A stretch of 11,398 nt of DNA from Rhodospirillaceae bacterium. GTDB taxonomy: Bacteria; Pseudomonadota; Alphaproteobacteria; Micavibrionales; UBA2020. Position 1 is the first letter of the stretch, and each line of letters opens with the position of its first letter. The notes beneath the pieces were generated by a model. The model saw only the letters and a program-made list of their open reading frames with translations, had not been told where the DNA came from and searched no databases. The translations under genes and the position numbers were made by a program. Positions 5,930-11,398 of the stretch are shown one piece after another. Where the stretch lies: positions 447-11,844 of the forward strand of contig DQGU01000159.1 in NCBI GenBank assembly GCA_003524565.1, in the 5' to 3' direction.

Positions 5930-7780
5930 TCAGGGGGCGGTTTTTGGCGGCGTTTCACGCCACCAGCTTTCCAGAACTACCCCATAAACAGGGGTGGTTT
6001 CGGGTCTTTTGACCTCTGCATTGCGTGCGACCATATCCGTGCCCGCATAAAACAGGGGAATCATGTAATAGCCGTGCATGAGTACACGGTCGAGCGCACG
6101 GGCGCGCGTAACCAGCTGCGACCTTTCGCGCGTGCGGGCGATGCTGTCGGCCAGCGCATCGACGACATCATCACGCACACCGGCGTAATTGCGGCTGCCC
6201 TTTTGTTTGGCGGCCTGGCTGCCCCAGTAATTCATCTGCTCGTTGCCGGGCGACAGGGAATTTATCCAGCGGTACGTCACCATGTCGTAATCGAAATTAT
6301 CGAGTCTTCCTGCGAATTGCGCGCTATCCACCGTGCGCACATTCACCTCGATGCCGATGCGCCGCAGTGTGCGGGCGAATTCAAGCGCGATTTTTTCATC
6401 TGCCTTGCTGCCGCCGAGGATTTCAAACTGCATCGCGCGGCCTTCGGCATTGACCAGCCGCTGGTCTTTATATGTCCAGCCTGCTTCGCGCAGCAGCGTC
6501 AGCGCGCGGCGCTGGCGGTCGCGCATGTGGCCTGAAGGCGATTTGTAGGCCTCGCCAAATACGCGGGGCGACAGCTTGTCTTTATATTGCTCCAGCACGG
6601 CCATTTCCTCGCCCACCGGCTTGTCGCGCGCGGCCAGTTCGGAATTGGCAAAAACGCTTTCGATGCGGCGCATTTTACTGCCGTAAAGCGTGCTGTTGAG
6701 CCATTCATGGTTGAACATCTGGTCAAGCGCTTCGCGCACGCGCGCATCCGCAAAAACGGGGCGGCGTGTATTGAACACCATGGCGCGCAGCCATTCGGGG
6801 CGGCCATGCGCGATTTCTTCTTTGATAACGCGCCCGTCTTCAAGTGCGCGGAAATCATAAGCGCCGCTCCACTTTGTTACATCGTATTCGCGGCGGAGGT
6901 CATATTCCCCTGCTTTGAAAGATTGCAGCGCGATATCGTCGTCACGGAAATAGCTGTAAACGATGGTATCGAAATTGTAATGCCCGCGGTTGACCGGCAA
7001 ATCTTTTGCCCAGTAATCCTTCACGCGTTCGTAAACGATACGGCGGCCCGCATCGACGCTGGTGATTTTATAAGGCCCGCTACCCAGCGGCGGCGTCAGC
7101 GTTGTTTTGGTAATGTCGTGTTTTTGCCAATAATGTTTCGGCAGCACGTTCATCAGCGACAAAATCATGACGGTTTCGGGGTCGTATCCCGCGCCGAAAT
7201 CGAAACGGATGGTGCGGTCGTCGATAATCGTCACATGGCTGACAAGGCCGTACACGCGGCGGCGCACCGGATGCCCGTGTTTGAGATAGGTCTCATAGCT
7301 GAATTTGACATCTTCCGCCGTCATGGGCGTGCCGTCGTGGAAACGCGCTTCGGGTCGCAGGCGATAGACAACCCACGAGCGGTCTTCCGGTATCTCCGCG
7401 CTGCCAGCCACAAGGCCATAAAGCGTAAAAGGCTCATCCCAGACGCGCTGCATCAGCTGGTCGCTGGTCATGGCCAGCCCCTCCGCCGCCGTCCCCATAA
7501 TGATATGATGGTTCAGCGTGTCGAAACTGCCGGTTTTCGCCATGCGCAAAACGCCGCCCTTGGGCGCGTCCGGATTGATGTATTCAAGATTGGTAAAATC
7601 GGGCGGGTATTTCGGCGCGCCATGCATGGCAAGCGCATGCAGTCCCTGCCCCGCCTTCGCCGCCGCCAGTTCCGGCACAAAAGCCTGCGATGCCGCCGCC
7701 GACAAAAAAGCGGACAGCACAAAAGCCGCCGCGATTGTCAGCACACCTTTGCGCAGATGATGCAGGGGTGAAACGCCCAT
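5930..7780 (-). CDS. ABC transporter family 5 extracellular solute-binding protein, YejA-like
   Basis: The product (616 residues from the ATG at 7780) is a large periplasmic binding protein of the SBP_bac_5 class. A signal peptide is visible: basic HHLRK (7-11), a hydrophobic run (13-29) and an A-x-A-type cleavage site after SQA (31-33). The mature part starts with HALAMHGAPKYP (48-59) and NPDAPKGG (69-76), then SFDTLN (85-90). Further on come RPEARFHDGTPMTAEDV, LGSGPYKI, FDTIVYSYFRDDDIALQ and FKAGEYDLR, the run typical of the YejA branch linked to oligopeptide and microcin C uptake. The frame is open further upstream to 8002, but that extension overlaps the kinase gene and has no signal character. 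Only 10 bases separate it from the kinase stop, with no clear ribosome site, so coupled translation is likely. No permease or ATPase gene is in the window; the ligand is unknown. Confidence 0.88.
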   Translation of the reverse strand: MGVSPLHHLRKGVLTIAAAFVLSAFLSAAASQAFVPELAAAKAGQGLHALAMHGAPKYPPDFTNLEYINPDAPKGGVLRMAKTGSFDTLNHHIIMGTAAEGLAMTSDQLMQRVWDEPFTLYGLVAGSAEIPEDRSWVVYRLRPEARFHDGTPMTAEDVKFSYETYLKHGHPVRRRVYGLVSHVTIIDDRTIRFDFGAGYDPETVMILSLMNVLPKHYWQKHDITKTTLTPPLGSGPYKITSVDAGRRIVYERVKDYWAKDLPVNRGHYNFDTIVYSYFRDDDIALQSFKAGEYDLRREYDVTKWSGAYDFRALEDGRVIKEEIAHGRPEWLRAMVFNTRRPVFADARVREALDQMFNHEWLNSTLYGSKMRRIESVFANSELAARDKPVGEEMAVLEQYKDKLSPRVFGEAYKSPSGHMRDRQRRALTLLREAGWTYKDQRLVNAEGRAMQFEILGGSKADEKIALEFARTLRRIGIEVNVRTVDSAQFAGRLDNFDYDMVTYRWINSLSPGNEQMNYWGSQAAKQKGSRNYAGVRDDVVDALADSIARTRERSQLVTRARALDRVLMHGYYMIPLFYAGTDMVARNAEVKRPETTPVYGVVLESWWRETPPKTAP

Positions 7781-7790
7781 ATAAACGGAA

Positions 7791-8789
7791 CTACCCCGCC
7801 TTGCGCATTTTGACAAGCGCAGCCAAATCGCTTTGCGGCCTTGCGCCGACATGCGCAATGACTTCCGCCGCCGCAAGCGAGCCGAGATAGCCGCACTCAC
7901 CCAGCGGGAAGCCGCGTGCATGACCGAAAAGGAAACCGGCCGCGTACATATCGCCAGCGCCCGTTGTATCCACCACCTGCGCCACGGGGGCTGCGGGGAC
8001 AATCACGGGCTCGGCCGTTTTGCTGACGATAACAGAGCCCTTTTCAGAGCGCGTCAGGGCAGCCAGTTCGCAATGTTCTTTCACTTGCCAGACGGCGCGG
8101 TCGAAATCGTCGGTTTTATAAAGCGCCGTAATCTCGCTTTCGTTCGCAAACAGAATATCGACGTGATGCTCGACGAGGTCGAGGAACTCGTCACGGTGCC
8201 GCTCGACACAGAAAGAGTCGGACAATGACAATGCGACTTTTTTGCCTGCCGCATGCGCGACTTCGGCCGCACGGCGGAAGGTTTGTTTGGCACGCGGGCG
8301 GTCAAACAGATACCCCTCCAGATACGTCACGCCGGCATGGGCAATCATCTGCTCGTCCAAATCGCTGGGCGCAATCCAGACGCAGGCGCCCAGATAGGTG
8401 CACATGGTGCGCTGCGCATCCGGCGTAATCAGGATAAGACAGCGCGCGGTCGAAGGACCGTCTTCAAGCGGCGCCGTCGTAAATTGCACGCCGCTGGCGC
8501 AGATGTCATGGCGAAAAACATTGCCCAGCTGGTCGTTCGATACCTTGCCGATATACCCCGCGCGGCCGCCCATGCCCGCAAAAGCGGCAATCGTATTGGC
8601 CGCAGAACCGCCGGACATTTCCATGCCGGGGCCCATTTTTTTGTAAAGGGCTTCGGCCTGTGCTTCTTCAATCAGCGTCATGGAGCCTTTATTCAGGCGT
8701 TCCGCCTGCAAAAAAGCGTCGTCGGTTTTGGAGAGAACGTCCACAATCGCATTGCCGATGCCGACGATATCCACAGGCTCTTTACTCAT
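7791..8789 (-). CDS. PfkB-family carbohydrate/nucleoside kinase, adenosine-kinase-like
   Basis: This 332-residue cytoplasmic kinase belongs to the PfkB/ribokinase family and most resembles the alphaproteobacterial adenosine kinase-type members, which would phosphorylate adenosine to AMP. Visible motifs are VGIGNAIVDV (9-18), the substrate-side MSGGSAANT (58-66), FANESE (214-219) with the N-x-x-E type metal/phosphate element, and the signature DTTGAGDMYAAGFLFG (274-289) with D280 as the catalytic base. The length is normal. AAGGA (8798-8802, minus strand) lies 8 bases before the ATG and fixes the start. It heads a minus-strand group with the solute-binding protein (10-base gap). Its 5' end is only 43 bases from the divergent TetR-like gene, so their control regions must overlap. 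Substrate specificity (adenosine versus a sugar) cannot be settled from sequence alone. Confidence 0.87.
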   Translation of the reverse strand: MSKEPVDIVGIGNAIVDVLSKTDDAFLQAERLNKGSMTLIEEAQAEALYKKMGPGMEMSGGSAANTIAAFAGMGGRAGYIGKVSNDQLGNVFRHDICASGVQFTTAPLEDGPSTARCLILITPDAQRTMCTYLGACVWIAPSDLDEQMIAHAGVTYLEGYLFDRPRAKQTFRRAAEVAHAAGKKVALSLSDSFCVERHRDEFLDLVEHHVDILFANESEITALYKTDDFDRAVWQVKEHCELAALTRSEKGSVIVSKTAEPVIVPAAPVAQVVDTTGAGDMYAAGFLFGHARGFPLGECGYLGSLAAAEVIAHVGARPQSDLAALVKMRKAG

Positions 8790-8821
8790 GCCGAAAATCC
8801 TTGTACTTTTAAAAAGAAATC

Positions 8822-8827
8822 AGGGGG
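8822..8827 (+). promoter_or_regulatory. Ribosome binding site that sets the start of the TetR-like gene
   Basis: AGGGGG ends 5 bases before the ATG at 8833 and is the best Shine-Dalgarno match in the area. It rejects the upstream in-frame ATGs (8680, 8698 region), which lie inside the divergent kinase gene. Confidence 0.65.
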
Positions 8828-8832
8828 TTATC

Positions 8833-9567
8833 ATGGCACAATCGCAGCGCGGAAACCAGACGAAAGTCAAAAAAAAGAAACCCGCAAAACCCAAAGCTTC
8901 CACACGGAAAAAGGCGGATAACAAGAAACCGTCCGAAGAAATGCGCCCGCTGCTCCTGCGTATTGCCGCAGATATTGCGGGCAGCGATGGATGGGAAGCT
9001 GCCAGTCACACCGCCATCGCCGCCGATGCGCGCGTCAGCGTGAAGGATGTCGAATTTTTCTTCGAAGATACATGGGATATCGTGTTCGAACTGCTCGACG
9101 TTATCGAAGAAAAAACACAGGACACTGTCGGCGATTACCTGACCGACAACTGGCGCGATAATCTTTTGGAAATTCTGATGACGCGCTTTGATTTGGCACA
9201 GGAATACAGACCCGCGCTGAAGGCGCTGCCCCGCTTCGCTGCGCGCCATCCGCTGCAAGGAAAGCGTTTCGCCTATCGTCTTTATGAAACGATGAAACGC
9301 ATGCTCTGCCTTTGCCGTCTTGAGGAAGCGCGCATCACGCCCGTAGCCATCAGCGCCTTCAGCCTTTTTTATCTGTCGCTGGTGGAAAAATGGGCGAAGG
9401 ACGATACCGCCGACCTCTCGCCCACCATGGCGGCTGTTGATAAGCGCCTTGGCTGGTTTGAACAGGCGCTGGGCTATATCGACCATGCCGCCCCCGCCTG
9501 CCGCGCCGCCGAAAAAGCCAAAGGCAAGGTAAAGAAAGCCAAAAAGAAGATTAAAGAGGCAATCTGA
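8833..9567 (+). CDS. TetR-like (TetR/COQ9-type fold) protein with lysine-rich ends
   Basis: The 244-residue product has a TetR-type N-terminal domain: RPLLLRIAADIAG (38-50), a helix-turn-helix-like stretch HTAIAADARVSVKDVEFFF (59-77), and helix 4 from WDIVFELLDVIEE (81-93). The C-terminal helical part (about 105-216) includes LSLVEKWAKDDTADLSPTMA (181-200), a sequence type I associate with alphaproteobacterial TetR-like proteins related to COQ9. Two features are unusual. The first 32 residues carry 11 lysines, and residues 228-241 carry 9 more, giving basic tails at both ends. The recognition region also departs from the usual YxxF-sK pattern (FFFEDT here). It is divergent from the kinase gene, so it could control it, which is inferred from position only. 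The last 17 bases overlap the 3' end of the histidine kinase gene on the other strand. Role as a DNA-binding repressor is plausible but unproven. Confidence 0.7.
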   Translation: MAQSQRGNQTKVKKKKPAKPKASTRKKADNKKPSEEMRPLLLRIAADIAGSDGWEAASHTAIAADARVSVKDVEFFFEDTWDIVFELLDVIEEKTQDTVGDYLTDNWRDNLLEILMTRFDLAQEYRPALKALPRFAARHPLQGKRFAYRLYETMKRMLCLCRLEEARITPVAISAFSLFYLSLVEKWAKDDTADLSPTMAAVDKRLGWFEQALGYIDHAAPACRAAEKAKGKVKKAKKKIKEAI

Positions 9568-10903
9568 CCACAACGCGCAGGCCGCCGCGATTGCTGTCTT
9601 CGAGGAAGATTTCACCGCCGTGCCCGTGAATAATATCACGCGCGATTGAAAGACCGAGGCCGATGCCGCCGGTTTTCTTGTTTCTTGATTTTTCGATGCG
9701 GAAAAACGGACGGAACACATCTTCGCGCAAGTTTGCGGCAATACCCGGCCCGTCGTCATCGACGGAAATTTCAATCGCGTCCGACTGTTCGTAAGCGTTC
9801 AGCCAGACATGCTTGCCGTATTTGCAGGCATTGCCGATAATATTGGCCAGCGCCCGCTCCGTCGCCACGGGGCGCACGCGTATCATCAGCCGCTCCGCCA
9901 TTTGCGCCTGAATATCCTCCCCCTGCCGCTGCGCACGGCCGAGAATGCGGTCGAGGATGCTGCGCAGGTCGGTCATTTCCGGTGCTTCGCTGCTCTCGCC
10001 CTTGGCAAAGTCCAGATAGGCTTCCAGCATTTTTTCCATCTCGTCGATGTCCTGACGCAGATGGGTGGCGGTTTCGTCGTCCTTGGCCATGGCCAGTTGC
10101 AGTTTCATGCGCGTCAGCGGCGTGCGCAGGTCATGCGATACACCGGCCAGCATGGCGGTACGCTGTTCGATTTGACGCTTTAATCTGTCGCGCATCTCCA
10201 GAAATGCGCGCGACGCCTGCCGCACTTCGCGCGCGCCCACGGGTTTGAAATCCGGCACGTCCTGTCCCTTGCCGAATTTCTCTGCGGCAATCGCAAGCCT
10301 GCGGATAGGGCGTATCTGATTGCGCATAAAAATTATCGCAATGCCAAACAGCACAACCGCGCTGCCAATCAGCCAAAGGATAAAAATATAAGTGGTCGAG
10401 CTGTTGAGCCTGCGTTCCGGACACAGAAAAACAAGCATGCGTTTATCATCCAGCTGCACCACGATTTTAAACCGCCGGCTGTCTGCGTCGTAGTCATGCA
10501 CCATGAAAGGCTGCGTCAGGCGGCGGTCAAGCGCGATATCCAGCTTGCTGCCGATACTGAACCAATAGAATTTTTCAAAAGGCGACGATGTTTCCTTCAA
10601 CAGGACAGGCACCAGCGGCTCGACCATCACAAGCAGGTCGAGGCTTTTTGCCGCCTCCGCGATGATTTTTTCTTTGTCGGTATCGCCGTGCGCTTCGGAC
10701 ATTTGGGTTGTCAGCATGCTGACCTCGCCCGCCAATGCGTATATCAGCCGCCCGCTCATGGATTCCCAATGGCGGTCGAAAAAGATGAACGACACAATCA
10801 TCTGCGAAAGCAAAATCGGCGTTGCGATAATCATCAGCGAGCGGCCGAACAGTGTGTTCGGCAGCAGTTTTTGTTTCAATGTCGATATGATGCGTGATGA
10901 CAT
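9551..10903 (-). CDS. envZ: Sensor histidine kinase, EnvZ-like
   Basis: This 450-residue inner-membrane kinase has the EnvZ layout: a cytoplasmic N-terminus with LPNTLFGRSLMI (14-25), TM1 (about 22-42), a periplasmic sensor region (43-171), TM2 (172-193), a HAMP linker (IRPIRRLAIAAEKFGKG, 197-213), a dimerisation domain with the phospho-accepting H257 in GVSHDLRTPLTRMKLQL (254-270), and an ATPase domain. The latter shows the N box IIGNACKYG (355-363, N358), G1 DDDGPGI (382-388), F box FRPFFRIE (397-404) and G2 GIGLGLS (413-419), so it should be active. The start is ATG at 10903, with AAGGCGG 7 bases before it, and lies 12 bases after the response regulator stop, so the two form an operon. It resembles EnvZ, which senses osmotic or envelope conditions; the true signal here is unknown. 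The 3' end overlaps the convergent TetR-like gene by 17 bases. Confidence 0.88.
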   Translation of the reverse strand: MSSRIISTLKQKLLPNTLFGRSLMIIATPILLSQMIVSFIFFDRHWESMSGRLIYALAGEVSMLTTQMSEAHGDTDKEKIIAEAAKSLDLLVMVEPLVPVLLKETSSPFEKFYWFSIGSKLDIALDRRLTQPFMVHDYDADSRRFKIVVQLDDKRMLVFLCPERRLNSSTTYIFILWLIGSAVVLFGIAIIFMRNQIRPIRRLAIAAEKFGKGQDVPDFKPVGAREVRQASRAFLEMRDRLKRQIEQRTAMLAGVSHDLRTPLTRMKLQLAMAKDDETATHLRQDIDEMEKMLEAYLDFAKGESSEAPEMTDLRSILDRILGRAQRQGEDIQAQMAERLMIRVRPVATERALANIIGNACKYGKHVWLNAYEQSDAIEISVDDDGPGIAANLREDVFRPFFRIEKSRNKKTGGIGLGLSIARDIIHGHGGEIFLEDSNRGGLRVVVRLPL

Positions 10904-10915
10904 GCGCCGCCCGCC

Positions 10916-11398
10916 TTAAACGCCGTCGCCATCGGGGCGCAGGACATAGCCCTTGCCGCGGACGGTCTGGATGTATTTGGGCAGGCGCGGGTCTTCTTCC
11001 ACCTTTTTGCGCAGGCGCGTGACCTGCACGTCAATCGTGCGCTCGCTCGCGCTCATGTTGCACATTTCGGCCAGTTCTTCGCGGCCAATCACTTCGCCCG
11101 TGCGGCTGGCCAGCGCGCGCATCAAGGTATGTTCGACCGACGTCAGCGGCATACGCTCGGACACAGCATCATCGACAAGCTCGCCCCGTTCAATATCCAG
11201 ACGCCAGCGACCGAAGCGCAGCGGTACGCCCTCGGGTTTTTTTGGCGCAGCGGCTGCGCTGCGGCGCAGAATGGCGTTGATGCGCAGCAAAAGCTCCCGC
11301 GGTTCGAACGGCTTGGGTAGATAATCATCGGCGCCGGCCTCGAAACCGTTGATGCGCTGTTCGGTCTCGCCCAGCGCCGTCAGCAGCAGCACGGGCGT
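10916..11398 (-). CDS. ompR: OmpR-family response regulator, N-terminal part cut by the window edge
   Basis: The visible 160 C-terminal residues begin TPVLLLTALGE, which holds the conserved receiver-domain threonine and enters the window in the middle of the domain. GADDYLPKPFEPRELLLRI then carries the conserved lysine of the KPF motif. The phospho-accepting aspartate lies outside. The winged-helix DNA-binding domain follows a short Ala/Pro linker: PLTSVEHTLMRAL, SERTIDVQVTRLRKKVEEDP and YIQTVRGKGYVL are close to OmpR, including the RKKVEEDP stretch. It acts as a cytoplasmic transcription regulator phosphorylated by the partner kinase encoded 12 bases downstream. Targets cannot be predicted here; in enterics OmpR controls porin genes. 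The promoter and start codon lie beyond the right edge. Confidence 0.88.
   Translation of the reverse strand, partial: TPVLLLTALGETEQRINGFEAGADDYLPKPFEPRELLLRINAILRRSAAAAPKKPEGVPLRFGRWRLDIERGELVDDAVSERMPLTSVEHTLMRALASRTGEVIGREELAEMCNMSASERTIDVQVTRLRKKVEEDPRLPKYIQTVRGKGYVLRPDGDGV

Noticed and set aside
6587..7771. Long open frame of 394 codons on the plus strand, antisense to the solute-binding protein gene
   Set aside because: It mirrors codon bias of the real gene, shows no family motifs, and the minus-strand protein has a signal peptide and clear family pattern across the same bases.
7781..8002. N-terminal extension of the solute-binding protein frame upstream of 7780
   Set aside because: It lies inside the kinase gene, is rich in Arg and Trp with no signal character, and would bury the clear signal peptide that begins at 7780.
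8680..8832. N-terminal extension of the TetR-like frame
   Set aside because: It overlaps the divergent kinase coding region, and a strong ribosome site precedes the ATG at 8833.
1..11398. Mobile elements, prophage genes, CRISPR arrays, toxin-antitoxin or other defence loci
   Set aside because: I saw no transposase, integrase, terminal inverted repeats, regular repeat-spacer pattern or defence-type gene pairs; the HNH protein is the widespread stand-alone kind.

Overview
The window reads as ordinary chromosome of an alphaproteobacterium of moderately high GC content. This rests on the mix of families: an ELM1/GtrOC1-type protein, a YqaA-type DedA protein followed directly by DsbB, a short twin-transmembrane (HIG1-like) protein, a PfkB-type adenosine-kinase-like enzyme and an OmpR/EnvZ-like pair. 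I cannot name the genus. I see no insertion sequence, phage gene, CRISPR array, toxin-antitoxin pair or other sign of recent transfer.

Layout from left to right. The left edge cuts a tRNA-Leu(CAA) gene on the minus strand, with a good promoter upstream of it. Then come plus-strand genes for an ELM1-family putative glycosyltransferase, a DedA/YqaA membrane protein and DsbB; the last two overlap by 4 bases. These converge on two minus-strand genes, an HNH endonuclease and, upstream of it, a serine carboxylesterase/phospholipase-type hydrolase. A 177-base intergenic stretch between these two holds hairpins and one perfect DnaA-box match. Divergent from the hydrolase are a 66-residue twin-transmembrane protein and a GT9 heptosyltransferase-like protein, ending at a strong bidirectional terminator near 5247-5287. 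On the other side of the terminator lies a minus-strand group: PfkB kinase, a YejA-like family 5 solute-binding protein, and a small lipoprotein of unknown function. A TetR-fold protein with lysine-rich ends is divergent from the kinase. Its 3' end overlaps that of a minus-strand EnvZ-like histidine kinase, which is preceded by an OmpR-like response regulator cut by the right edge.

Together the genes point to envelope biology: disulfide formation in the periplasm (DsbB), surface sugar transfer (GT9, perhaps ELM1), periplasmic ligand capture (the solute-binding protein), an outer-membrane lipoprotein with two cysteines that could be a Dsb substrate, and envelope or osmotic sensing (EnvZ/OmpR). 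The HNH protein and the hydrolase are widespread genes of uncertain cellular role. I did not find a clearly new multi-gene system. The items most worth a second look are the TetR-like protein with basic tails, the coupling of a YejA-like binding protein to a nucleoside-type kinase without a permease, the unknown lipoprotein, and the structured leader of the HNH gene.
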